Assembly (NCBI RefSeq): GCF_030272615.1 | Contig: NC_081406.1 | Coordinates: 472,926,400 to 472,990,399 of the forward strand | Direction: 5' to 3' | Origin: Cryptomeria japonica | Lineage: Eukaryota > Streptophyta > Pinopsida > Cupressales > Cupressaceae | Length of the DNA stretch: 64,000 nt | In this document: positions 12,577 through 24,043 of the stretch, piece by piece | Position numbering within the stretch: position 1 is the stretch's first letter | How the letters are laid out: the number at the start of each line of letters is the position of its first letter | The notes under the pieces: generated by a model | The model's database searches: none | Told to the model about the DNA's origin: nothing | What the model saw: the letters and a program-made list of their open reading frames with translations, nothing else | Translations under genes and position numbers: made by a program

Positions 12577-12820
12577 TTTTATGGAATATAACATTTAAGT
12601 ATAAGTATTTCTTATACTTTAAGTTATATTCCATATATACTTTCAGGATGTTTGAGAGTGGTTTTAGACCTCCAGGAGTTATATTGCAAAATCTAGTTTT
12701 TGGAGGTTTTTCAGTTTCCAGACTTGGTCAAATTTCAGGATCAGGACATTCCAGACTTAGCCAATTTTCAGGATCAGGACTTCACTCCAGCAGGACCTGC
12801 TATCCTATTGATCTCCCTGA
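12577..12820 (-). repeat. Conserved palindromic block of CB1
   Basis: Arms GGAATATAAC and GTTATATTCC, extended to about 22 bp each, bracket 12577-12632. A well-conserved 200-bp stretch follows, with repeated TTCAGGATCAGGAC words. The block recurs in CB2 (26755-27015) and CB4 (43888-44110). I did not find it in CB3. Confidence 0.8.
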
Positions 12821-13429
12821 CAGCCCTCAAAATTGCAAAGGCCAACTGACAAAACCCTAAAAGACTTTAAAAAGCAAACCCTAAAAAGCAAAAAGCAGGG
12901 TTCCCCATTTGCAATGGGGCAATGTGTGAAAACGTCACAACAGACTGCTGAAAGTGAAATTTGCTCATATCTCATAACCAGGCGACTCCATCCATCTGAG
13001 TACCGGCTCATCCTTCCTTCCATGCCATGGCGATACAATGTGTGAGTTTTTAGCATTTAAAACTAAGCAATGAATTTAATAGATAAAATCGAAATTCCTA
13101 GGCTAGGCGTGGGTTTTCTGTTTTGCATTGGGATGCATGCAAAATAAAAATGGGTTTGTTTGGGATGTGGCTTTGATTGGTTGTCATTGCATTTGATGTA
13201 CGGTGGGATTGGGATTGATTTGAATGAATTCGGGTAAAAATTGAGTGAGTTATGAGTGTTTTGATGTTTCCATGGGCTGCTGAAACTATACTTTCAGCCT
13301 GCAGATCAGTGTAACAGAAAATTACAGTCTTGCTGTAGAAATTTGCAATTATTCTCCTCATCTCATCTCAATATTGTAAGGTTGTTTTAGTAGTACTGAT
13401 CATCCCTTCTTTCTGTTTCCATTTGTAAT

Positions 13430-13725
13430 TCCCACTGCATAAGTGGAAGAGGTTGGCTTGCCGCCTTCTAAGTTTTGTAATTCAGTTTTTGTATTCTGTC
13501 CTCCCGCTGAATAAGTGGTCGAGTGATAAGTTCAATACAATGGTCCTCCCGCTGAAATATGTGGTAGAGTGATAGTTTAATGTAATGTCCTTCCGCTGCA
13601 ATACGCGGTTGAGTGATTGAACTTCAGTTTATTGTAATTTTCCCTTGGTCGGTTTACTGCCAAGAGCTTTGGTTTCTATCCTGCTGGATAAGCAGAAGGG
13701 GCTGGCTTGCCGCCCATGCATTGTA
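13430..13725 (+). repeat. CCGCTG...AGYGG unit series in the A1 LTR
   Basis: Four to five diverged units built around CCTCCCGCTG, AATAAG, GTGG and GAGTGAT occur near 13435, 13500, 13548, 13588 and 13680. Each could pair CCGCTG with a downstream CGG. The same series lies in A2 at about 45640-45890. Confidence 0.65.
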
Positions 13726-13928
13726 ATTTTCAGTTTGATTATTATTGCTAACGATCCCCGGAACACCGTATGCTCTCACCCTCCCAGTCTGGGCTCTCGG
13801 TGAACAAAAGGTGGAAGGGTTCCCTTTCAGTTGTTTGGTTTATTCCTCTAACCTTAACGGGTTATTTGTTGTGGATGAATTGTTATGGTCTAAAAATAAA
13901 ATAAAAATTAGTGGGATATTACATGATA

Positions 13929-14450
13929 TGACGTTTACATTCTTTTTCCCTCTTCATGTAGTATTCCATTGCACTTTCCTTTGAAATTTCTACATAAATA
14001 GGAGCTGTGGGTATTTTGAAAATCTTTTCAATAGTCTCAACATCGAGACGGATAACTACTTCACCCTCATCATCCCTTATAGTTGTGGTCTCCTGATCAA
14101 AATGCGAGGCACACACAAGCACAAACTCTAGCTCTAGGGCAGCCACTGGAAAAAAGAAGAAGCAAGGTGGAGATGATTGTTCAACAAGCACTGCATACTA
14201 TGATCCACAGGATTTTAATCCTTTTGAGAAAATCTGACATATCCACGTGTCCAATCTCTATATCCTTAATCTCATCTAGTGAAGAAGAAACTTGGGAAGG
14301 AGAGATCTCATTCTAGTACTTGTCATATTTGTACTTCATCTTCTTTTGGGAAGACGATGCCGACAAATTGGTCATTGAACAAGAACTTGTAACGCTGCGA
14401 TGAAAATCCAAAAGAGTTAATGCAACATCACGATCCGTTGAAAGAGCCAT
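13929..14450 (-). pseudogene. G2: N-terminal part of the interrupted gene copy
   Basis: This is the 5' part of the copy that continues at 1-1102, on the far side of A1. The ATG is at 14450, and the predicted start reads MALSTDRDVALTLL, matching G1 (MIFAADYDVALTLL). A premature TAG lies at 14315-14313 after KKMKYKYDKY, and the frame is shifted further on (near 14220). A later open stretch (14191-13929) carries VAALELEFVLVCASHFD and TIEKIFKIP, matching G1. Upstream sequence to about 14650 resembles D1 upstream of G1, so G2 was probably carried by another D-type element. Confidence 0.8.
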
Positions 14451-14659
14451 ATGATCTTCTTCAAAGGGAAAAAACTGAACTCTAATTCTAAGACCTTTGG
14501 AGATGAAAATGATGGATAAACAAAGGTTTTAAAGAGTGAGCCTTTGACCAGTTTCGGATCTTGAGAGACGTATTACAAGTATGCAAATGGGAAAAGACAT
14601 AATTGAAATTGGGTTTTTAAATCCTGACTGCAAGTAAACTTGTAATGAATGACATTTAA

Positions 14660-14913
14660 AAACACATTAACACTCCAAAAGAGGTCTACACTTAGACAAA
14701 ACTAGGATCATTTAGAAATCTCAATTTTTGCACTTGATCCTATAACCTCAAAAACCCTAAACAACATTGGGCATGATCAAAACTCTGAGACTCGGGCACG
14801 GGAAACACAAAATTGCCCACTAAGCAACCAAAACCCTAACCTAACAACGTAGAAAGCCGGAAAAGAGGGGGTCCCTGTTAGTAATGGGGCGATGTGTGAA
14901 AAGGTCACAACAT
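14660..14913 (-). mobile_element. Truncated CB-type LTR end
   Basis: The last ~100 bp (GGGGCGATGTGTGAAAAGG and GTCACAACA, ending at 14913) match the U3 start of CB1-CB4, and AAACCCTAA-like words precede it. No partner end or duplication was found, and the inner boundary is approximate. By analogy with D1 inside CB1, the D-type element bearing G2 may have landed in this LTR. Confidence 0.55.
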
Positions 14914-15664
14914 TGTCCAAGCCTTGTATCTCATCATTTGATTGGTTTATTGGATAGAGATTGATTTTCACAATCTTTGATAGTGAACTTGTTTATTTCC
15001 AACAAGTCGTAGGATTCATTTAAATTCAAAAAACATAAAATCCTTTGTCTAGCGTTGAAAGAGTGTTTCAGCCTTTTACTCTAGGCAAAACTGGAAAGAC
15101 ATACATTTACATTTTTTACAAAATGAATGTAAATCACCCCAAAAATCATTGTAAACATTATAAATTGCAAGTACATATTGTCTAGTTTTAAGGTGGTTTT
15201 TATTTTATAGGAAGCTTCCCTATTTAATTCCAAGAACATTCCTAATGTACATCTGTTCCATCTTTTGTTGCATTGAAAGGTGCAAATTAAAACACTAACA
15301 TTACCGATTGAACTTTTCTAGCTTGCAAGTTTTTCAAGTTACTTAGAAGTTTTTGAACTATAATCTTAATATCATATATAGAGTGTCTTCATAATATGTC
15401 TAGTTAGAAAGTCTTTCTAACTTTGACTTATTTATCTGTCAATATTCTTTGATACTTTACCTTAATGTGTACTTGGTACCATTTGTATTGATTAATTTAT
15501 TTTTTATCTTAATGTATACTTTGTGTTGTTTGTATTGATTAATTCAGCCAAAGCATATTGATGTTTGCATTTGTTAAAGATGTAAAATTAAGAAACATAT
15601 TCTTTTGAATACTACAAAATTTTGATTAATCTCTTCTGGATGCTACTCATGGAGATGATGTGGG
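14914..15664. other. Intron or older repeat sequence, no gene seen
   Basis: This AT-rich sequence has no supported coding potential. It is the left flank of the Gypsy-like element, and GTGGG at 15660-15664 is its left target duplication. It should continue at 38391. Confidence 0.5.
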
Positions 15665-16004
15665 TGTAGCCGGCATAAATTGCCTATTGTTATGTTTGAT
15701 ATTATTTGTTATCCAACAATGTATTAATTAATTGTATTAAGTGCGTTGTCACTCTCGGGTAGTTATGTGTTGGTTGGTTGACGGTTGTGTACCTCTCGGC
15801 AACCGTCGGGCTCTTTAAATATGTCGTGTACTGCCAAGGAAGGTAGTATATAGTTAGGTCTATTGTAATCCTTGGCTGACCATCTTTGGTCTCTTCTTTG
15901 TAATAATTGCATGTGCGAATAAAGATATATTTTATTGTTGTCTAGTACACATTGTCAAGTACATTATTATTTCCTGTATTTAATTTTAGTTTTAGCGGTA
16001 AACA
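15665..16004 (+). repeat. 5' LTR of the Gypsy-like element
   Basis: It starts TGTAGCCGGC and ends TAGCGGTAAACA. It pairs with the 3' LTR at 38044-38390. The bases following (TTTTGGCAATGTTGTC) are where a primer-binding site is expected, and I cannot assign the tRNA. Confidence 0.82.
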
Positions 16005-16444
16005 TTTTGGCAATGTTGTCTTAAAAGAAATCGGGTCAGGCTTGAGTGGTTCGTGTCATAGACCTCATTAAAGGTGAGAAGAGAGGCCATAGGGTGGTCA
16101 AGACCAAACGATTAGGTGATTTGCCAACCCTCAGCCAGAGGGAGCACAAAGACGATTCGGTGCCTGGAAGTACCCGGAGTGTTGGGACACTGGAGATGGA
16201 CGTGTAGAGGACACACGTGTGTTTGAGAGTGCAAGGAAAGCACCAAAACGTAGCGGTCGGAATAGTCCACCTAGGTCCGACACACTTGGAAATACTCGGA
16301 GTGTTGGCGACGTTGAAGGTGGACATGTAGAGGATGCCTGCATGGTTGAGAGTGCAGGGAAAGCACCGGAACAGAGCGATTGAAACAATCCACCAAAGTT
16401 CGGCACACAAGGCGAATACACACGGTACCTTCCGAGTGAAAACA

Positions 16445-18030
16445 ATGATGAACACCCAGGAGAAGGAGAAACTCCCGAAGTTTACGGGGGATGGATGAAA
16501 GGACCCTGTACGACATTGTAAGACATGTATAACAATATGGGAGGCGAGTGGCCAAGATGACAAGGACTATTGGCTAAAGGCATTTCCCGCCACCCTTCAA
16601 GGAATTGCCATTGACTAGTACATAGACCTCGACGCCCAACACAAGACGACATGGAGTGATTTGAAAAAGGCATTCTAGGAAGAATTCAAATTGCCGAGGG
16701 ATGACAATGAGATCGTGGCCAAAATCTATAATACCAAGCAAGGGAAAAATGAGAGTGTATGTGCTTACAACTGTAGGCTCAAAGAACAGTTGAACAAGAT
16801 GGAGAACCAGTCAATTGACGGGTTGAAGAAGAGGTGGCTTACTGAGGGATTGTTACCCTCATTGAGCAAGAAGATGAAAGTAGTGCCTCCGTCCTCGTAC
16901 ATCGATGCTTACAATTGAGCAATGGACATCGAGACTGAAAACAAAACCTCCTCCCGAGGGAAGAGGAAGACTGACGATGATGAGAGCACCAAAGGTAGCA
17001 TTGACGAAGAATCCAAAACCGTACTTTGACGGGATATGTTGAGAATGATGAAAGAATTGAAGGCCAAGAAAGGAACCAATAAATAAAGTAATGAACTATG
17101 GTGTACTGAATGCAAAAGCAAGGGGCACACAAAAGGTAGTTGTCCTAGAAATATGTTTTGTGAGATTTGCCAAGTGCTAGGGCATTCAATCAAGGAGTGC
17201 CCATACAATTTGAAGATGAGAAGTACACAAGTACTCTTCACACAGGGAGAGTCCAACCCATTGAAACCACAAAATGTATCGCCTGGCGAGAATGGAAATC
17301 AACGAGGGCGAAACCAAATATAGTACGACTCTAGAGGACATCCTATCATACAATGCCGACAATGTAGCGAATGGGGACACTTTGCCAGAACAAGAAAGGC
17401 ATCATACAATTATTGTGCAAATGGTGTGGACCAGGTGACCATGAATACACCAATTGTCCAAAGAAGAAGGGTATTAATATGCTAGATATGGAGGAACAAG
17501 AGGATGTAGCTTTTGCAATCACGAGAGCACAAACAAAGAAGGCGATGTACCCGGATGCTTGTATGGAGAAGGAACGGCTCCGAGAAGCCAGAGCCGAAGT
17601 AGAACAAGTGTTGGCGAAGAAACGAGTAACCTCCAATGGAATTGCAGGTATGTCATTGCGGGAGTCAAAGAAGAACATAGTCCAATAGGTGCTACAGACA
17701 ACCATACCTATCAAGGTGGTAGACCTTCTTCAAACTATGCCACAATTGACAATGGCAATTGCCAACACAGTCAGTGACGACACAGTCATCTAGAAACAAT
17801 CTAAGCCACAAGAGGAGAAACTGATGTGAAAACCACCACCCGAAGGGAATGAGGCTAGTGATCCAATGTTGTTGACGGTGAGCATCGGGAAGGAACACTA
17901 ATGGCACAAAAAGTAATGATTGGGACACAAGAATTTTTCTTGGACTTCGTAGTCATCTCGTTGCACAAGAAGGCGTACGATGCACTCCTCGGGAGGGGAT
18001 GGTTGATTATGGTAGGCGAATCATAATTGG
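16445..18030 (+). pseudogene. Degenerate gag-protease of the Gypsy-like element
   Basis: Reading + frames across several stops gives a retrotransposon Gag core (EKLPKFTGDG, FPATLQGIAID, TWSDLKKAF, EEFKLPRDDNEI). The longest open piece is 16691-16918. Zinc knuckles of the CX2CX4HX4C type follow: CTECKSKGHTKGSC (about 17102), CEICQVLGHSIKEC (about 17160) and, near 17404, CKWCGPGDHEYTNC; near 17351 there is an incomplete CRQCSEWGHFA. At about 17960-18005 the sequence KAYDALLGRGWL resembles the end of a retropepsin domain. Stops (for example after GDG and ID) and frameshifts rule out function. Confidence 0.75.
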
Positions 18031-18419
18031 AAGCAAAAAACACTCTCGATCGAGAGTGACGGGAGGAAGTACGTCATTGACTTGAGGAATTAGGTTGTGA
18101 GTAAAGAGCTAGAATCCTTTGACTCAGAGTCCGAGGGTGGAGAGTTAGGTATGGACGAAGGGAGGAAAGGCATGGAACCTAACGATGAAGGGGTGCTCTA
18201 GCTGAAAGACTGCTCTAAAGATGAGATGAGTTCCTTGAATGGACTATTCCACTGGCAAATGGAAGACTATGAGGTATTTTTGCCACCATGTAATTTACTT
18301 GAAGCTACAACTCTTGGTGAAGAGCAACCCATGGAAGCATGTAAAGTTATGGATGATACATCTAGTAGTATAGAGATGGAAAGTGGAAGGGAAAAGCCCA
18401 TGAAGGAAGAATGAAAGTA

Positions 18420-19450
18420 GTACGTTGTACGAAGAAGTCTAGGAAAGAAGAGACCGTATGAGCCAAGGGCGTACAAGGAGGAGGATTCGTACGTAGGAGG
18501 AAGAAGAAACTATCGGAATATCGTATAAAATTCACATGAAGACATGAGTCGTCCGTACGCCGTACGGATTACACATGAAGACATGAGCCATCCGTATGCC
18601 GTACGGAACCCACGTGCAGAAGGGAACGAGCACATGAGCAAGACTAATCTGTACGATAGGCGACCTCCCGTACGGAGAGTAAAGGTAAATGTGAAATTGT
18701 ACATAGACAAGGAGTAGATAAGTAGTGCTTGTACGGTGGAAGGGATTCCGTACGCCAGAAGAAGTGATTGTGCGAGGAAAAGAGTTTGCACAAAGAGAAG
18801 GCAACTATCGTTCAAAAGGTTGCCATGCATAAGGAGGCCGTATGGCAGAAAAACACTGGCTATCCATATGATGTTGGGCCCATACGACAACAGAGGGGAA
18901 GACGATTGTAACAAGTTGAGAGACATCTGTACGATGTTGGGAGCACAAATACCCGTACGAGGTTGTTTCTGTTGCAAGAAAGTCCGTACGAGAGCATTGA
19001 ACCATATGAGGGAAAATTTGGCAAGTTGTACACGAGCGAGGAAATAAAGTCGTATGTGAAGAAGAGGTCATACGTGAATACACCGTACGAGCAATTGGGG
19101 AGGAGGTCGTACGTAGAGAACATAAACAAGTCATACAGAAGGAAAACCTGCACATCGTACCAAAGGGGAGACAATAAGTCCTACAAACATGAAAAAACGT
19201 ACATTGGACCAGCCCACATACTGTACGGCCAGGAGAAGAGGACGCATGGGTTGAGGTCGTACATGGAATCGCATGCGACAATAGAGAAGTCAAGTCCGTA
19301 CGAGGCAGAGAAGTTGTACGATACAGAGGAGTCGTACTTGAATTCAAAGACACCATACGTTAACATTAAACTACATGTAGAAAACCAGTCATGCATGTAT
19401 GCGAAGAATGAGTCAAGGCTGCAAGTGATTAAAAGTTGCAAGCCATACGT
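18420..19450 (+). repeat. CGTACG-rich internal stretch of the Gypsy-like element
   Basis: CGTAC, GTACG and CGTATG words, often as full CGTACG palindromes, recur every few tens of bases through this kilobase (for example 18550-18570, 18735-18755, 18984, 19048-19110). The open frame 18963-19607 through the stretch is rich in Ser-Tyr because TCGTAC and TCATAC encode it. I do not read this as a real protein. Confidence 0.7.
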
Positions 19451-19788
19451 GGAAATGCCACTTGGGCCATGGTTAAACCAAAGAAACGGGACTCGGACTC
19501 GGACTCGAGAGTCGGAGTCAGACTCAGCTAGACTCGGCAAAGTGAAAAACTCAAGAAATTTAGAGATTTTTAAAGATTTAAAACTTGTTTCATGCACCCT
19601 TTATTAAATACACCTTAAAGACACAATAACAACATCAAACTCGGCTCATTTGATTACATACACAAGTATACATCAATCACATAAGTATAAACGCAAATTG
19701 TAGTTGAAGGAAATAACAAACATAGATATATAAATATTGTCAAATGTATACAATATTACAAAACTCATGGCATAAAAAATACATGTCA

Positions 19789-22690
19789 TCATATAATCAT
19801 CATCAAATGTTCCATACAAATACCAAAGGGAAATACAACTACAAGCCTACGGCTCAGAGGAGTTTGCATCCCCCGGCCCCGACCCCTTGCGAAGACGTCT
19901 AAGGTAGGTCCTAGATGATTTGGCAGCCATAGCCTCTCCCCATGACACCATGCCACCCTCACCAACATCAGGAATATTTGTGTCACTGTCTGCCTCTGGC
20001 TCTCTTGTCTCTGCTCGTGCTCTCTGTTTCTCATCGCCATGGCTACAGCCTCAGCCTCTATATCTACTTGGTCGACCCAATTAGTGTCATCATCACTAAA
20101 GATAGCCACAGGTTCTGTCTCAGTGGCCCACTCTGCTTCAGGATCAATCTCATCTAGAATGATAGGGGAGATGTCAACTAATGTATTCTTTCTCATTCTC
20201 AGGCGGAGGTTGTAGTGAACAAAGACAAGATCATTCATCTTCTCCACAGATAATCTATTGTGCCTCTTGGAGTGTATGTACTCAAACATACTCCAATTGT
20301 GCTCACAACCAGATGCACTGGATGGTTGGCTTAAGATGCAAGTGGCCAACTTCTGAATATTTGGTGTCTTTGGGCCAAAAAAGTTCCACCAATTATCTGA
20401 GTTTGAAATGAGAAAAATAAATAAAAGCAGTCTCACTCTCGAGTCCTCGACTCTCATAATCTCATTTAACAATATACAACAAAACTAAAATTAAGCCTTA
20501 GAATGTATTTTTACCTGGCATCATAGTTGACCTACTTTCTTTAGCGATAGGACTAGAGAAGGTCTCCCCTTGCGTATTTGTGAACAACTGTATCTCTCGC
20601 ATAAGTTGGGTCTGAGTACAACTAGCAGGTGCTATCTTCTCCATGATTGAGTACAGCCCATCAAGAACCTCCTCATCAACCTTGAAAGTAGGGCTAAAAT
20701 GGAATGTCGGATTCAGATAATAGGTTGTTGCATGGATGGGCCTATGAAGTTGATTATGCCATCTCCTATCAATGATCTCCCAAATGGGATGATACCTGCT
20801 CTCATCTTCTCCATAGACAGATTTGATGGCCTCATTCACCCTATCCATGCTCTCATATATGTAGCCCATTGAGAGCTTTTCTCCATCTGCAACTCGCAAG
20901 AGAACCACCGAGGGCTTAACAAACTGCAAAATTGAAAATATTGTGTAATTTAGAAAATTGAGCAAATAAGAGAAAATGATGAATAAGTTATAAAACAAAA
21001 ACTTAAATTGTAGAATTTATAAAAAATTTACCTTCACTATCTCATCACAAGGGGTCCAAAAGCCTCCCTCATCAAAAATGCAGTCTGCCATATCTATCCC
21101 TGCAGGGGTAGTAGCATAGGATGAAGAAGACCACTCCTCACCAACAACCATACGTCTCAAGGCCGCCTTACAGTGAAGCATGGACTGCAATGTAATGAAG
21201 TTTGTGCCAAATCTGGTGATTCCAAGACGAGTTAACTCCCTTTGGTTTGTGTATTGTCTCATAAGAGCCAACACCCATGAATGATTATATATAAATTTGC
21301 AGATATTTCTTGCTCTTTCTACACATCTCTTAACCCATGGGAGTTTTCCAATATATTCCAACATGAGGTCAATGCAATGGGCGGCACATGGACTCCAAAC
21401 TATAGATGGGTGCCTCTCCATCAATAGTTTACCTGCAGCAACATAATTTGTTGCATTGTAATTAATGAAGCTACAAAATAGTAATTAATTTGCAAACAAA
21501 ATTAGTTTGTAATCAAAAGTTTACCTGCATCAACATAATTTGCTACATTGTCGGTCATCACCTGCACCACGTTCTCCGCACCCACCTCATCGATCACCTC
21601 CTCAATTTTCTCACATAGGAATGTGGCATTCTTGCAATGTGCCGAAGCATCAATGGATTTGATGAAAATGGTGCCCCCTGAAATAAAAAAATAAAGCAAG
21701 ATCAATGATCATTCAATAAATCCTTAAATGAAAAATAAAAAATTAATGTCTAAATGAAACTAAAATTAATCAATCACCTGTGGAAAAAACAAGAAAATTA
21801 AGGAGAGTTTTATTTCTCCTATCCATCCAACCATCAGTCTTGATGGTGAAACCTTTAGTGCTCCATATCTAGCGTTGTTCACTTAATTCCTTCTTCACAT
21901 CATTCACCAATTGAGTCAAAATGGGTCCCCTCAAATCAAACTTAGAAGGGGCTTTGAACCCCGCCCCGCATATGGTAAGGGCATCAACCATTTCTTGCCA
22001 ATAAGGAGACATGTCACAAATAAATTAAATGAGATAACTTAAGTATGTACTATGTAGTATGTACGGGAAAAAATAAAACGAAGAATCAAAGTATAAAAAT
22101 TAAAACAATCAAACATAAAACATTCACCTAGCTGTAAAGAATGGAACAGTGTCGTAAACCCAAAACCTGTCAACTGCCATTTTAGTGGCATCATGGATCT
22201 CCTTGTTCCAACCCATGCTCTCAAGCGACTATTGGGACCCAGGAGTAGTGCGAGGCGCAAAGAAGGTATCCAATCTAGATTTATGAATTCTAGGTCCAAT
22301 GCTAACACTTTCACTACCACTGGCAGTGCTAGGAACATGAGTAGTGGCACCTGCAAAAGTAGAAGCGCTAGCACCAGCAGTAGCATGGTGAGTGGGACAA
22401 TATGGAGGCATGGAAGAAGGCCCTCCAACACAACCTAAAGCTGTCCCACTTCCAATGGCCACAAGATCATCCTTTTGATTCTTTTTGTTTTCAATTGCTT
22501 CAACCATTACATAGCACTCGTGTATGGCCTCAGTCATTGCTTCAATGCATGGGTTGGCATCATGGCCACGCACACCAGCAATATAGTATTTCATTCTATA
22601 AATGCCTCCATGGAATATTGTTTTGCAAAACATACATTTTGTCTGTCCCTTTTTCTGCCCAGGAAAATCTTAGTGAAATTTCCAAGCGGG
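19789..22690 (-). pseudogene. hAT transposase gene, several exons, with in-frame stops
   Basis: The parts appear in the family order on the minus strand. A BED-type zinc finger (CMFCKTIFHGGIYRMK, about 22635) comes first. The DUF659-like core reads GFTIKTDGWMDRRNKTLLNF (about 21850-21790) and SIDASAHCKN, then VQVMTDNVANYV (about 21670-21530). Next is the segment with CAAHCIDLMLEYIGKLPWVK (21424-21017). The C-terminal dimerisation region is ILSQPSSASGCEHNWSMFEY followed by HNRL (20400-20240). Introns with GT-AG ends separate the parts, for example about 21680-21777. A TAG at 21871-21869 interrupts the core, and the usual zinc-finger His after MK reads Tyr, so this copy is probably dead. Confidence 0.82.
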
Positions 22691-22789
22691 GTCCTTTCTA
22701 ATTGGGGGTCTAGAAGAAGACATTGTATGATAGTTTTGTGAAACTTGAGGCAAATAAGAAAGTGAAGGTTGCTGCAATAAGACATTACA

Positions 22790-23091
22790 AATACAAAAAA
22801 AAACTAATACATTCATTCTTTGTTGTGCATTCATCCTCATTGTACATTTTTTTCAAAAAAACTAAGGTAGGATTTGTAAATTTTTTCTTTTGAAAAATGT
22901 AGGGTTTGATCAAAATTTCAAACCCTATTTTAAAAAAAAAAAATTAACAAACCCTACATACAACCCTACATAATAAGATACAAAAGATTTTGGAAAAAAA
23001 TGTAAAACTCTCAAAAGAAATGAATAGAAAATGAAATTTTTGCATACAAGAAAGAAAAAAGCCTCAAAAAATCAATCTTACCTCTTACAAT
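22790..23091 (-). other. Non-coding 5' side of the hAT, left of Copia-1
   Basis: An AT-rich, A-run-containing stretch without a gene. It should join 32615 across the Copia-1 insertion (ACAAT at 23087-23091, ACAAG at 32615-32619). Confidence 0.5.
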
Positions 23092-23182
23092 TGTTGATGA
23101 TTTATAGCTTCGATCGGAGTAATCTCATAAAATCATATGTATAAGTAATGCTGATTATATCATCAGTATGATTAATGATTTG

Positions 23183-23224
<42 letters not shown>

Positions 23225-24031
23225 TGTATGTAATAATAATAAGTGTTGTTATTATTATTATATATATGAATATTTATATATACATAATTATGATTGAAAT
23301 ATTAAATCATTAACCATGTTGTTGATAAATCATTGAGATTAAATTCATGTTAAATTGATAAGTAACATCGATTTATATTAATCACACTGTTTATACCAAA
23401 TTGAATATGAGCACCGTATTCTAAATGATCATAAGTATCGATTATATTGATCAAATGGAATGATCAATATAAATTGATTATCCACATTAAATAGTTCGAT
23501 ATCATTTATTGCTGTTTATATCGACTATGGTTGATCTCCTTACCAAAACGATTATGTGAATCGTTACCTACTGATAACAATAATAACCAACGATTATGAG
23601 AATCGTTAACTGTTGTTAATAGATAACAAATGATTATGAAAATCGTTGTCTTGCAAATCAGTTATATGAATCGGTATATAGAGAGGCATCTCAATGAAGA
23701 GGCATGTCTCCATGTACGTGGAGGCATGTCTATTCATCGACATGTCTCCACGTACGTAGAGGCATGTCTATTCATTAACATGCCTATACTGTGAGATATA
23801 TTATGATAGAGTTCGATTCTAATAGGCAAGTACAAAAATCGAAACTGCAAGCCATAAGACATCGATCTCCTTCATTTGCATTCTTGCAAATACTTTATGA
23901 ATTAATTTGTGTTCTCTTCATATAAGCAGCAACCTGCGAATAGAGTTCATAGTCATATAGATTAGTTGTGAACCAAGTAATAGAAATAAATCAAAACTAC
24001 TCACATATCAAATCTGATCCAAACTTTAACA
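23092..24031 (+). repeat. 5' LTR of Copia-1
   Basis: 940 bp. It contains an (AT)n run at about 23185-23222 that is absent from the 3' LTR, and ACGT-containing inverted words near 23706-23765. Confidence 0.92.
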
Positions 24032-24043
24032 TGGTATCAGAGC
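24032..24043 (+). promoter_or_regulatory. Primer-binding site of Copia-1
   Basis: TGGTATCAGAGC immediately follows the LTR, as expected for initiator-Met tRNA priming in Copia elements. Confidence 0.9.

Larger units (their letters stand above)
2047..12942 (-). mobile_element. CB1: giant solo LTR (about 4.59 kb net), split by D1
   Basis: Read on the minus strand, the LTR begins TGTTGTGACG at 12942 and ends CGTCAACA at 2047. It is flanked by a perfect GACTG duplication (2042-2046 and 12943-12947) inside A1. From the promoter-distal end it holds a conserved block with a GGAATATAAC palindrome (12577-12820) and a hairpin array (10721-12548). After the D1 insertion come a palindromic telo-box (3002-3019), a TATA box (about 2931-2938) and a U5-like end at 2047. 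No internal retrotransposon region is present, so it is read as a solo LTR. Sister copies are CB2, CB3 and CB4. Confidence 0.88.
1103..13923 (+). mobile_element. A1: solo LTR of family A (about 1.92 kb net), split by CB1
   Basis: The element starts TGTAATGTCCCC at 1103 and ends GGGATATTACA at 13923. It is flanked by a perfect 5-bp duplication, TGATA (1098-1102 and 13924-13928). The present-day parts are 1103-2046 and 12948-13923; the rest is inserted CB1. A TATA-like TTATAAATAAG lies near 1806-1816 on the + strand. No internal retrotransposon region is present, so it reads as a solo LTR. The same family recurs at 39728-46116 (A2) and, truncated, at 60774-60917 (A3). Confidence 0.88.

Noticed and set aside
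16036-16563. 175-codon minus-strand open frame
   Set aside because: It lies antisense to the decayed gag, whose + strand reading has clear Gag and zinc-knuckle motifs further on.
18963-19607. 214-codon open frame rich in Ser-Tyr
   Set aside because: It is the translation of the CGTACG/TCGTAC word array; no family resemblance, and it crosses the hAT boundary near 19468.
24032-24043. tRNA-like sequence at the LTR edges
   Set aside because: TGGTATCAGAGC is a 12-base primer-binding site, not a tRNA gene; no cloverleaf follows here, at 51868 or at 61625.
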